Assembly: GCA_963580455.1 (NCBI GenBank)
Contig: OY756969.1
Coordinates: 24,586,760 to 24,650,759, forward strand
Length of the DNA stretch: 64,000 nucleotides
Source: Euonymus europaeus
Lineage: Eukaryota; Streptophyta; Magnoliopsida; Celastrales; Celastraceae
Direction: 5' to 3'
The translations under genes were made by a program, and so were the position numbers. The notes under the pieces are model-generated. The model worked only from the letters and a program-made list of their open reading frames with translations. It did not search any database and was not told where the DNA came from. Numbering within the stretch: position 1 is the stretch's first letter; each line of letters starts with the position of its first letter. This document shows positions 1 to 12,261 of this stretch, one piece after another.

Positions 1-173
1 GCCAGGATCGTAGAGCTCGAAAAGTAGTGTGAAATCAAGCTAAAAATCACCGAATTCAGAACTCAGAGTCAACGGATATTCATAAATCCGTTTACGTAAA
101 GAAACCACATTGCGCGGCTAAATAGGTGAAACGAGACCAACTAGCCACGAGTTCTGAAATCAAAATCCGAAAC
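1..173 (+). repeat. Reference class A monomer
   Basis: This is the first full monomer and defines the numbering used here. Class A is marked by T at 87, G at 112 and A at 122. In class A the segment 71-92 forms a perfect 7-bp inverted repeat (AACGGAT, 8-nt loop, ATCCGTT). Position 112 G gives a GCGCGG run. The copy has the common GAGCTC (13-18), GAATTC (52-57) and TTTACGTAAA (91-100) elements. It has A rather than G at position 65 (CTCAGAG), so its first long inverted-repeat arm is one base short of the consensus. Confidence 0.9.
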
Positions 174-227
174 TCCAGGATCGTAGAGCTCAAAACGTAG
201 TGTGAAATCAAGCTAAAAATCACCGAA

Positions 228-331
228 TTCAGAACTCGGAGTCAACGGATATTCATAAATCCGTTTACGTAAAGAAACCACATTGCGCGGCTAAGTAGGT
301 GAAACGAGACCAACTAGCCACGAGTTCTGAA
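228..331. repeat. 11-bp inverted repeat within each monomer (representative copy)
   Basis: TTCAGAACTCG at 228-238 and its exact reverse complement CGAGTTCTGAA at 321-331 (monomer positions 55-65 and 148-158) are separated by 82 bp. Pairing ends at both outer and inner flanks, so the match is exactly 11 bp. The same arm also faces the next monomer's first arm across about 69 bp, so each array strand can in principle fold both within and between monomers. The left arm overlaps the EcoRI site. The pair is kept in most monomers read, though single-base changes (for example CAAAACTCGG, or GAGTTCCGAAA) weaken it in some copies. A biological role is unproven. Confidence 0.85.
244..273. other. Short hairpin dyad plus 10-bp palindrome (representative class A copy)
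   Basis: Monomer positions 71-92 (here 244-265) read AACGGAT, an 8-nt A/T-rich loop, then ATCCGTT, a perfect 7-bp inverted repeat in class A. It overlaps by two bases the perfect palindrome TTTACGTAAA (91-100, here 264-273), which contains a SnaBI site. Nested dyad symmetry of this kind is known to be common in centromeric satellites that lack CENP-B boxes. A structural role here is inference. Confidence 0.75.
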
Positions 332-1384
332 ATCAAAATCCGAAAATTTAGGATCGTAGAGCTCGAAAAGTAGTGTGAAATCAAGCTAAAAATCACCAAA
401 TTCAGAACTCGGAGTCAACGGATATTCATAAAACTGTTTACGTAAAGAAACCACATTTCGCGGCTAACTAGGTGAAACGAGACCAACTAGCCACGAGTTC
501 TGATATCGAAATCCGAAACACCAGGATCGTAGAGCTCGAAAAGTAGTGTGAAATCAAGCTAAAAATCACCGAATTCAGAACTCGGAGTCAACGGATATTC
601 ATAAAACCGTTTACGTAAAGAAACTAAATTTCGCGGCTAACTAGGTGAAACGAGACCAACTAGCCACGAGTTCCGAAATCAAAATCCGAAAGGCCAGGAT
701 CGTAGAGCTTGGAAAGTAGTGTAAAATCAAGCTAAAAATCACCGAATTCAGAACTCGGAGTCAACGGATATTCATAAATCCGTTTACGTAAAGAAACCAC
801 ATTGCGCGGCTAAATAGGTGAAACGAGACCAACTAGCCACGAGTTCTGAAATAAAAATCCGAAACGCCAGGATTGTAGAGCTCGAAAAGTAGTGTGAAAT
901 CAAGCTAAAAATCACCGAATTCAGAACTCGGAATCAACGGATATTCATAAAACCGTTTACGTAAAGAAACGACATTTCGCGGCTAACTAGGTGAAACGAG
1001 ACCAACTAGCCACGAGTTCTGAAATCAAAATCCGAAACTCCAGGATCGTAGAGCTCGAAAAGTAGTGTGAAATCAAGCTAAAAATCGCCGAATTCAGAAC
1101 TCGGAGTCAACGGATATTCATAAATCCGTTTACATAAAGAAACCACATTGCGCGGCTAAATACGTGAAACGAGACCAACTAGCCACGAGTTCTGAAATCA
1201 AAATCCGAAGCGCCAGGATCGTAGAGCTCGAAAAGTAGTATGAAATCAAGCTTAAAATCACCGAATTCAAAACTCGGAGTCAACGGATATTCATAAAACC
1301 GTTTACGTAAAGAAACCACATTTCGCGGCTAACTAGGTGAAACGAGACCAACTAGCCACGAGTTCTGAAATCAAAATCCGAAAA

Positions 1385-1557
1385 GCCAGGATCGTAGAGC
1401 TCGAAAAGTAGTCTGAAATCAAGCTAAAAATCACCGAATTCAGAACTCGGAGTCAACGGATATTCATAAAACCGTTTACGTAAAGAAACCACATTTCGCG
1501 GCTAACTAGGTGAAACGAGACCAACTAGCCACGAGTTCTGAAATCAAAATCCGAAAA
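1385..1557 (+). repeat. Representative class B monomer
   Basis: Exactly 173 bp, starting 8 monomers after the window start. It carries the class B states A87, T112 and C122. The A at 87 shortens the 71-92 dyad to a 5-bp stem (AACGG/CCGTT), while the 91-100 palindrome and the 11-bp inverted repeat at 55-65/148-158 stay intact. Class B copies are often, but not always, next to class A copies, which suggests an ancestral 346-bp dimer that has since been scrambled. Confidence 0.85.
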
Positions 1558-3544
1558 TCCAGGATCGTAGAGCTCGAAAAGTAGTGTGAAATCAAGCTAA
1601 AAATCACCGAATTCAGAACTCGGAGTCAACGGATATTCATAAAACCGTTTACGTAAAGAAACCACATTGCGCGGCTAAATAGGTGAAACGAGACCAACTA
1701 GCCACGAGTTCTGAAATCAAAATCCGAAATGCCAGGATCGTAGAGCTCGAAAGTAGTGTGAAATCAAGCTAAAAATCACCGAATTCGGAACTCGGAGTCA
1801 ACGGATATTCATAAATCCGTTTACTTAAAGGAACCACATTGCGCGGCTAAATAGGTGAAACGAGACCAACTAGCCACGAGTTCTGAAATAAAAATCCGAA
1901 ATGCCAGGATTGTAGAGCTCGAAAAGTAGTGTGAAATCAAGCCAAAAATCACCGAATTAACAACTCGGAGTCAACGGATATTCATAAAACCGTTTACGTA
2001 AAGAAAACACATTTCGCGGCTAACTAGGTGAAACGAGACCAACTAGCCACGAGTTCTGATATCAAAATCCAAAACGCCAGGATCGTAGAGCTCGAAAAGT
2101 AGTGTGAAATCAAGCTAAAAATCACCGAATTCAAAACTCGGAGTCAACGGATATTCATAAAACCGTTTACGTAAAGAAACCACATTTCGCGGCTAACTAG
2201 GTGAAACGAGACCAACTAGCCACGAGTTCCGAAATCAAAATCCGAAATGCCAGGATCGTAGAGCTCAAAAAGTAGTGTGAAATCAAGAAAAAAATCACCG
2301 AATTCAGAACTCGGAGTCAATGGATATTCATAAAACCGTTTACGTAAAGAAACCACATTTCGCGGCTAACTAGGTGAAACGAGACCAACTAGCCACGAGT
2401 TCTGAAATCAAAATCCGAAAAGGCAGGATCGTAGAGCTCGAAAAGTAGTCTGAAATCAAGCTAAAAATCACCGAATTCAGAACTCGGAGTCAACGGATAT
2501 TCATAAAACCGTTTACGTAAAGAAACCACATTTCGCGGCTAACTAGGTGAAACGAGACCAACTAGCCACGAGTTCCGAAATCAAAATCCGAAATGCCAGG
2601 ATCGTAGAGCTTGGAAAGTAGTGTCAAATCAAGCTAAAAATCACCGAATTCAGAACTCAGAGTCAACGGATATTCATAAATCCGTTTACGTAAAGAAACC
2701 ACATTGCGCGGCTAAATAGGTGAAACGAGACCAACTAGCCACGAGTTCTGAAATAAAAATCCGAAACTCCAGGATTGTAGAGCTCGAAAAGTAGTGTGAA
2801 ATCAAGCTAAAAATCACCGAATTCAGAACTCGGAATCAACGGATATTCATAAAACCGTTTACGTAAAGAAACGACATTTCGCGGCTAACTAGGTGAAACG
2901 AGACCAACTAGCCACGAGTTCTGAAATCAAAATCCGAAACGCCAGGATCGTAGAGCTCGAAAAGTAGTGTGAAATCAAGCTAAAAATCGCCGAATTCAAA
3001 AGTCGGAGTCAACGGATATTCATAAATCCGTTTACGTAAAGAAACCACATTGCGCGGCTAAATAGGTGAAACGAGACCAACTAGCCACGAGTTCTGAAAT
3101 CAAAATCCGAAGCGCCAGGATCGTAGAGCTCGAAAAGTAGTATGAAATCAAGCTAAAAATCACCGAATTCAAAACTCGGAGTCAACGGATATTCATAAAA
3201 CCGTTTACGTAAAGAAACCACATTTCGCGGCTAACTAGGTGAAACGAGACCAACTAGCCACGAGTTCCGAAATCAAAATCCGAAATGCCAGGATCGTAGA
3301 GCTCAAAAAGTAGTGTGAAATCAAGCTAAAAATCACCGAATTCAGAACTCGGAGTCAATGTATATTCATAAAACCGTTTACGTAAAGAAACCACATTTCG
3401 CGGCTAACTAGGTGAAACGAGACCAACTAGCCACGAGTTCCGAAATCAAAATCCGAAATGCCAGGATCGTAGAGCTCAAAAAGTAGTGTGAAATCAAGCT
3501 AAAAATCACCGAATTCAGAACTCGGAGTCAATGTATATTCATAA

Positions 3545-4322
3545 AACCGTTTACGTAAAGAAACCACATTTCGCGGCTAACTAGGTGAAACGAGACCAAC
3601 TAGCCACGAGTAATGAAATCAAAATCCGAAACGCCAGGATCGTAGAGCTCAAAAAGTAGTGTGAAATCAAGCTAAAAATCACCGAATTCAGAACTCGGAG
3701 TCAACGGATATTCATAAAACCGTTTACGTAAAGAAACCACATTGCGCGGCTAAATAGGTGAAACGAGACCAACTAGCCACGAGTTCTGAAATCAAAATCC
3801 GAAACGCCAGGATCGTAGAGCTCGAAAAGTAGTGTGAAATCAAGCTAAAAATCACCGAATTCAGAACTCGGAGTCAACAGATATTCATAAATCCGTTTAC
3901 TTAAAGGACCACATTGCGCGGCTAAATAGGTGAAACGAGACCAAATAGCCACGAGTTCTGAAATCAAAATCCGAAATGCCAGGATGGTAGAGCTCGAAAA
4001 GTAGTGTGAAATCAAGCCAAAAATCACCGAATTCAGAACTCGGAGTCAACGGATATTCATAAAACCGTTTACGTAAAGAAACCACATTTCGTGGCTAACT
4101 AGGTGAAACAAGACCTACTAGCCACGAGTTCTGAAATCAAAATCCGAAAGGCCAGGATCGTAGAGCTCAAATAGTAGTGTGAAATCAAGCTAAAAATCAC
4201 CGAATTCAGAACTCGGAGTCAACGGATATTCATAAAACCGTTTACGTAAAGAAACCACATTGCGCGGCTAAATAGGTGAAACGAGACCAACTAGCCACGA
4301 GTTCTGAAATCAAAATCCGAAA
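3545..4322 (+). repeat. Segment duplicated 10.2 kb away (copy 1)
   Basis: About 4.5 monomers that recur at 13747-14524 with offset 10,202 bp. Shared rare variants include GAGTAATGAAATC (3608/13810), CAACAGATATT, TTACTTAAAGGACC, GGATGGTAG, TTCGTGGC and ACAAGACCTACTAG. Only scattered single differences were seen. A partial third copy begins at 10698. The right edge is where copy 1 continues AACGCCAGG and copy 2 reads AATTCCAGAA. Confidence 0.8.
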
Positions 4323-7300
4323 CGCCAGGATTGTAGAGCTCGAAAAGTAGTGTGAAATCAAGCTAAAAATCACCGAATTCAGAACTCGGAATCATAGGAT
4401 ATTCATAAAACCGTTTACGTAAAGAAACGACATTTCGCGGCTAACTAGGTGAAACGAGACCAACTAGCCACGAGTTCTGAAATCAAAATCCGAAACGCCA
4501 GGATCGTAGAGCTCGAAAAGTAGTGTGAAATCAAGCTAAAAATCGCCGAATTCAAAACTCGGAGTCAACGGATATTCATAAATCCGTTTACGTAAAGAAA
4601 CCACATTGTGCGGCTAAATAGGTGAAACGAGACCAACTAGCCACGAGTTCTGAAATCAAAATCCGAAGCGCCAGGATCGTAGAGCTCGAAAAGTAGTATG
4701 AAATCAAGCTAAAAATCACCGAATTCAAAACTCGGAGTCAACGGATATTCATAAAACCGTTTACGTAAAGAAACCACATTTCGCGGCTAACTAGGTGAAA
4801 CGAGACCAACTAGCCACGAGTTCCGAAATCAAAATCCGAAATGCCAGGATCGTAGAGCTCAAAAAGTAGTGTGAAATCAAGCTAAAAATCACCGAATTCA
4901 GAACTCGGAGTCAATGTATATTCATAAAACCGTTTACGTAAAGAAACCACATTTCGCGGCTAACTAGGTGAAACGAGACCAACTAGCCACGAGTTCCGAA
5001 ATCAAAATCCGAAATGCCAGGATCGTAGAGCTTGGAAAGTAGTGTCAAATCAAGCTAAAAATCACCGAATTCAGAACTCGGAGTCAACGGATATTCATAA
5101 ATCCGTTTACGTAAAGAAACCACATTGCGCGGCTAAATAGGTGAAACGAGACCAACTAGCCACGAGTTCTGAAATAAAAATCCGAAACGCCAGGATTGTA
5201 GAGCTCGAAAAGTAGTGTGAAATCAAGCTAAAAATCACCGAATTCAGAACTCGGAATCAACGGATATTCATAAAACCGTTTACGTAAAGAAACGACATTT
5301 CGCGGCTAACTAGGTGAAACGAGACCAACTAGCCACGAGTTCTGAAATCAAAATCCGAAACGCCAGGATCGTAGAGCTCGAAAAGTAGTGTGAAATCAAG
5401 CTAAAAATCGCCGAATTCAAAACTCGGAGTCAACGGATATTCATAAATCCGTTTACGTAAAGAAACCACATTGCGCGGCTAAATAGGTGAAACGAGACCA
5501 ACTAGCCACGAGTTCTGAAATCAAAATCCGAAGCGCCAGGATCGTAGAGCTCGAAAAGTAGTATGAAATCAAGCTAAAAATCACCGAATTCAAAACTCGG
5601 AGTCAACGGATATTCATAAAACCGTTTACGTAAAGAAACCACATTTCGCGGCTAACTAGGTGAAACGAGACCAACTAGCCACGAGTTCCGAAATCAAAAT
5701 CCGAAATGCCAGGATCGTAGAGCTCAAAAAGTAGTGTGAAATCAAGCTAAAAATCACCGAATTCAGAACTCGGAGTCAATGTATATTCATAAAACCGTTT
5801 ACGTAAAGAAACCACATTTCGCGGCTAACTAGGTGAAACGAGACCAACTAGCCACGAGTTCCGAAATCAAAATCCGAAATGCCAGGATTGTAGAGCTCAA
5901 AAAGTAGTGTGAAATCAAGCTAAAAATCACCGAATTCAGAACTCCGAGTCAATGTATATTCATAAAACCGTTTACGTAAAGAAACCACATTTCGCGGCTA
6001 ACTTGGTGAAACGAGACCAACTAGCCACGAGTTCTGAAATCAAAATCCGAAAATCCATGATCGTAGAGCTCGAAAAGTAGTGTGAAATCAAGCTAAAAAT
6101 CACCGAATTCAGAACTCGGAGTCAACGGATATTCATAAAACCGTTTACGTAAAGAAACCACAGTGCGCGACTAAATAGGTGAAACGAGACCAACTAGCCA
6201 CGAGTTCTGAAATCAAAATCCGAAATGCCAGGATCGTAGAGCTCAAAAAGTAGTGTGAAATCAAGCTAAAAATCACCGAATTCAGAACTCGGAGTCAATG
6301 TATATTCATAAAACCGTTTACGTAAAGAAACCACATTTCGCGGCTAACTAGGTGAAACGAGACCAACTAGCCACGAGTTCCGAAATCAAAATCCGAAATG
6401 CCAGGATCGTAGAGCTTGGAAAGTAGTGTCAAATCAAGCTAAAAATCACCGAATTCAGAACTCGGAGTCAACGGATATTCATAAATCCGTTTACGTAAAG
6501 AAACCACATTGCGCGGCTAAATAGGTGAAACGAGACCAACTAGCCACGAGTTCTGAAATAAAAATCCGAAACGCCAGGATTGTAGAGCTCGAAAAGTAGT
6601 GTGAAATCAAGCTAAAAATCACCGAATTCAGAACTCGGAATCAACGGATATTCATAAAACCGTTTACGTAAAGAAACGACATTTCGCGGCTAACTAGGTG
6701 AAACGAGACCAACTAGCCACGAGTTCTGAAATCAAAATCCGAAACGCCAGGATCGTAGAGCTCGAAAAGTAGTGTGAAATCAAGCTAAAAATCGCCGAAT
6801 TCAAAACTCGGAGTCAACGGATATTCATAAATCCGTTTACGTAAAGAAACCACATTGCGCGGCTAAATAGGTGAAACGAGACCAACTAGCCACGAGTTCT
6901 GAAATCAAAATACGAAACGCCAGGATCGTAGAGCTCGAAAAGTAGTATGAAATCAAGCTAAAAATCACCGAATTCAAAACTCGGAGTCAACGGATATTCA
7001 TAAAACCGTTTACGTAAAGAAACCACATTTCGCGGCTAACTAGGTGAAACGAGACCAACTAGCCACGAGTTCCGAAATCAAAATCCGAAATGCCAGGATC
7101 GTAGAGCTCAAAAAGTAGTGTGAAATCAAGCTAAAAATCACCGAATTCAGAACTCGGAGTCAATGTATATTCATAAAACCGTTTACGTAAAGAAACCACA
7201 TTTCGCGGCTAACTAGGTGAAACGAGACCAACTAGCCACGAGTTCCGAAATCAAAATCCGAAATGCCAGGATTGTAGAGCTCAAATAGTAGTGTGAAATC

Positions 7301-7372
7301 AAGCTAAAAATCACCGAATTCAGAACTCCGAGTCAATGTATATTCATAAAACCGTTTACGTAAAGAAACCAC

Positions 7373-8455
7373 AGTGCGCGACTAAATAGGTGAAACGAGA
7401 CCAACTAGCCACGAGTTCTGAAATCAAAATCCGAAATGCCAGGATCGTAGAGCTCGAAAGTAGTGTGAAATCAATCTAAAAATCACAGAATTCAGAACTC
7501 GGAGTCAACGGATATTCATAAATCCGTTTACTTAAAGGAACCATATTGCGCGGCTAAATAGGTGAAACGAGACCAACTAGCCACGGGTTCTGAAATCAAA
7601 ATCCGAAACTCCAGGATTTTAGAGCTCGAAAAGTAGTGTGAAATCAAGCCAAAAATCAACGAATTCAGAACTCGGAGTCAACGGATATTCATAAAACCGT
7701 TTACGTAAAGAAACCACATTTCGCGGCTAACTAGGTGAAACGAGACCAACTAGCCACGAGTTCTGAAATCAAAATCCGAAACGCCAGGATAGTAGAACTC
7801 GAAAAGTAGTGTGAAATCAAGCTAAAAATCACCGAATTAAGAACTCGGAGTCAACGGATATTCATAAAACCGTTTACGTAAAGAAACCATATTGCGCGGC
7901 TAAATAGGTGAAACGAGACCAACTAGCCACGAGTTCTGAAATCAAAATCCAAAATGCCAGGATCGTAGAGCTCGAAAAGTAGTGTGAAATCAAGCTAAAA
8001 ATCACCGAATTCAGAACTCGGAGTCAACGGATATTCATAAATCCGTTTACTTAAAGGAACCACATTGCGCGGCTAAATAGGTGAAACGAGACCAAATAGC
8101 CACGAGTTCTGAAATCAAAATCCGAAACGCCAGGATCGTAGAGCTCGAAAAGTAGTGTGAAATCAAGCTACAAATCACCGAATTCAGAACTCGGAGTCAA
8201 CGGATATTCATAAATCCGTTTACGTAAAGAAACCACATTGCGCGGCTAAATAGGTGAAACGAGACCAACTAGCCACGAGTTCTGAAATCAAAATCCGAAA
8301 CGCCAGGAGCGTAGAGCTCGAAAAGTAGTGTGAAATCAAGCTAAAAATCACCGAATTCAGAACTCGGAGTCAACGGATATTCATAAATCCGTTTACGTAA
8401 AGAAACCACATTGCGCGGCTAAATAGGTGAAACGAGACCAACTAGCCACGAGTTC
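7373..8455 (+). repeat. Six-monomer block, copy 1 of 3
   Basis: A run of about 1,080 bp carrying rare markers in fixed order: CAGTGCGCGACTAAAT, CTCGAAAGTAG (1-bp deletion), CACAGAATTC, CCATATTGCGCGG, CACGGGTTC, GATTTTAGAG, GATAGTAGAACTC, AATTAAGAAC, AAAGGAACC and AGCTACAAATC. The same order occurs at about 9448-10530 (offset 2,075 bp) and 12560-13642 (further 3,112 bp). Edges are approximate. Confidence 0.8.
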
Positions 8456-9149
8456 TGAAATAAAAATCCGAAATGCCAGGATTGTAGAGCTCGAAAAGTA
8501 GTGTGAAATCAAGCTAAAAATCACCGAATTCAGAACTCGGAATCAACGGATATTCATAAAACCGTTTACGTAAAGAAACGACATTTCGCGGCTAACTAGG
8601 TGAAACGAGACCAACTAGCCACGAGTTCTGAAATCAAAATCCGAAACGCCAGGATCGTAGAGCTCGAAAAGTAGTGTGAAATCAAGCTAAAAATCGCCGA
8701 ATTCAAAACTCGGAGTCAACGGATATTCATAAATCCGTTTACGTAAAGAAACCACATTGTGCGGCTAAATCGGTGAAACGAGACCAACTAGCCACGAGTT
8801 CTGAAATCAAAATCCGAAGCGCCAGGATCGTAGAGCTCGAAAAGTAGTATGAAATCAAGCTAAAAATCACCGAATTCAAAACTCGGAGTCAACGGATATT
8901 CATAAAACCGTTTACGTAAAGAAACCACATTTCGCGGCTAACTAGGTGAAACGAGACCAACTAGCCACGAGTTCCGAAATCAAAATCCGAAATGCCAGGA
9001 TCGTAGAGCTCAAAAAGTAGTGTGAAATCAAGCTAAAAATCACCGAATTCAGAACTCGGAGTCAATGTATATTCATAAAACCGTTTACGTAAAGAAACCA
9101 CATTTCGCGGCTAACTAGGTGAAACGAGACCAACTAGCCACGAGTTCCG

Positions 9150-11105
9150 AAATCAAAATCCGAAATGCCAGGATCGTAGAGCTCAAAAAGTAGTGTGAAA
9201 TCAAGCTAAAAATCACCGAATTCAGAACTCCGAGTCAATGTATATTCATAAAACCGTTTACGTAAAGAAACCACATTTCGCGGCTAACTAGGTGAAACGA
9301 GACCAACTAGCCACGAGTTCTGAAATCAAAATCCGAAAATCCAAGATCGTAGAGCTCGAAAAGTAGTGTGAAATCAAGCTAAAAATCACCGAATTCAGAA
9401 CTCGGAGTCAACGGATATTCATAAAACCGTTTACGTAAAGAAACCACAGTGCGCGAATAAATAGGTGAAACGAGACCAACTAGCCACGAGTTCTGAAATC
9501 AAAATCCGAAATGCCAGGATCGTAGAGCTCGAAAGTAGTGTGAAATCAAGCTAAAAATCACAGAATTCAGAACTCGGAGTCAACGGATATTCATAAATCC
9601 GTTTACTTAAAGGAACCATATTGCGCGGCTAAATAGGTGAAACGAGACCAACTAGCCACGGGTTCTGAAATCAAAATCCGAAACTCCAGGATTTTAGAGC
9701 TCGAAAAGTAGTGTGAAATCAAGCCAAAAATCACCGAATTCAGAACTCGGAGTCAACGGATATTCATAAAACCGTTTACGTAAAGAAACCACATTTCGCG
9801 GCTAACTAGGTGAAACGAGACCAACTAGCCACGAGTTCTGAAATCAAAATCCGAAACGCCAGGATAGTAGAACTCGAAAAGTAGTGTGAAATCAAGCTAA
9901 AAATCACCGAATTAAGAACTCGGAGTCAACGGATATTCATAAAACTGTTTACGTAAAGAAACCATATTGCGCGGCTAAATAGGTGAAACGAGACCAACTA
10001 GCCACGAGTTCTGAAATCAAAATCCGAAACGCCAGGATCGTAGAGCTCGAAAAATAGTGTGAAATCAAGCTAAAAATCACCGAATTCAGAACTCGGAGTC
10101 AACGGATATTCATAAATCCGTTTACTTAAAGGAACCACATTGCGCGGCTAAATAGGTGAAACAAGACCAAATAGCCACGAGTTCTGAAATCAAAATCCGA
10201 AATGCCAGGATCGTAGAGCTCGAAAAGTAGTGTGAAATCAAGCTACAAATCACCGAATTCAGAACTCGGAGTCAACGGATATTCATAAATCCGTTTACGT
10301 AAAGAAACCACATTGCGCGGCTAAATAGGTGAAACGAGACCAACTAGCCACGAGTTCTGAAATCAAAATCCGAAACGCCAGGATCGTAGAGCTCGAAAAG
10401 TAGTGTGAAATCAAGCTAAAAATCACCGAATTCAGAACTCGGAGTCAACGGATATTCATAAATCCGTTTACGTAAAGAAACCACATTGCGCGGCTAAATA
10501 GGTGAAATGAGACCAAATAGCCACGAGTTCTGAAATCAAAATCCGAAACGCCAGGATCGTAGAGCTCGAAAAGTAGTGTGAAATCAAGCTAAAAATCACC
10601 GAATTCAAAACTCGGAGTCAACGGATATTCGTAAAACCGTTTACGTAAAGAAACCACATTTCGCGGCTAACTAGGTGAAACGAGACCAACTAGCCACGAG
10701 TAATGAAATCAAAATCCGAAACGCCAGGATCGTAGAGCTCAAAAAGTAGTGTGAAATCAAGCTAAAAATCACCGAATTCAGAACTCGGAGTCAACGGATA
10801 TTCATAAAACCGTTTACGTAAAGAAACCACATTGCGCGGCTAAATAGGTGAAACGAGACCAACTAGCCACGAGTTCTGAAATCAAAATCCGAAACGCCAG
10901 GATCGTAGAGCTCGAAAAGTAGTGTGAAATCAAGCTAAAAATCACCGAATTCAGAACTCGGAGTCAACGGATATTCATAAATCCGTTTACTTAAAGGACC
11001 ACATTGCGCGGCTAAATAGGTGAAACGAGACCAAATAGCCACGATTTCTGAAATCAAAATCCGAAATGCCAGGATGGTAGAGCTCGAAAAGTAGTGTGAA
11101 ATCAA
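9150..11105 (+). repeat. 11-monomer segment, copy 1 (offset 3,112 bp)
   Basis: About 1.95 kb that recurs at 12262-14217, offset 3,112 bp (18 monomers less 2 bp). Anchors are AATCCAAGATC/AATCCATGATC (9341/12453), CAGTGCGCGA (9448/12560) and GAGTAATG (10698/13810). About seven monomers of other type lie between the two copies (11105-12262). Confidence 0.75.
9448..10530 (+). repeat. Six-monomer block, copy 2 of 3
   Basis: Second copy of the block at 7373-8455, in the same order of rare variants. It lies inside the longer 9150-11105 segment that is duplicated at offset 3,112 bp. Small differences from copy 1 include GCGCGAATAAAT for GCGCGACTAAAT and AAACTGTTT for AAACCGTTT. Confidence 0.8.
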
Positions 11106-12261
11106 GCTAAAAATCACCGAATTCAGAACTCGGAGTCAACGGATATTCATAAATCCGTTTACGTAAAGAAACCACATTGCGCGGCTAAATAGGTGAAACG
11201 AGACCAACTAGCCACGAGTTCTGAAATAAAAATCCGAAACGCCAGGATTGTAGAGCTCGAAAAGTAGTGTGAAATCAAGCTAAAAATCACCGAATTCAGA
11301 ACTCGGAATCAACGGATATTCATAAAACCGTTTACGTAAAGAAACGACATTTCGCGGCTAACTAGGTGAAACGAGACCAACTAGCCACGAGTTCTGAAAT
11401 CAAAATCCGAAACGCCAGGATCGTAGAGCTCGAAAAGTAGTGTGAAATCAAGCTAAAAATCGCCGAATTCAAAACTCGGAGTCAACGGATATTCATAAAT
11501 CCGTTTACGTAAAGAAACCACATTGCGCGGCTAAATAGGTGAAACGAGACCAACTAGCCACGAGTTCTGAAATCAAAATCCGAAGCCCCAGGATCGTAGA
11601 GCTCGAAAAGTAGTATGAAATCAAGCTAAAAATCACCGAATTCAAAACTCGGAGTCAACGGATATTCATAAAATCGTTTACGTAAAGAAACCACATTTCG
11701 CGGCTAACTAGGTGAAACGAGACCAACTAGCCACGAGTTCCGAAATCAAAATCCGAAATGCCAGGATCGTAGAGCTCAAAAAGTAGTGTGAAATCAAGCT
11801 AAAAATCACCGAATTCAGAACTCGGAGTCAATGTATATTCATAAAACCGTTTACGTAAAGAAACCACATTTCGCGGCTAACTAGGTGAAACGAGACCAAC
11901 TAGCCACGAGTTCCGAAATCAAAATCCGAAATGTCAGGATCGTAGAGCTCAAAAAGTAGTGTGAAATCAAGCTAAAAATCACCGAATTCAGAACTCGGAG
12001 TCAATGTATATTCATAAAACCGTTTACGTAAAGAAACCACATTTCGCGGCTAACTAGGTGAAACGAGACCAACTAGCCACGAGTTCTGAAATCAAAATCC
12101 GAAAATCCATGATCGTAGAGCTCGAAAAGTAGTGTGAAATCAAGCTAAAAATCACCGAATTCAGAACTCGGAGTCAATGTATATTCATAAAACCGTTTAC
12201 GTAAAGAAACCACATTTCGCGGCTAACTAGGTGAAACGAGACCAACTAGCCACGAGTTCCG

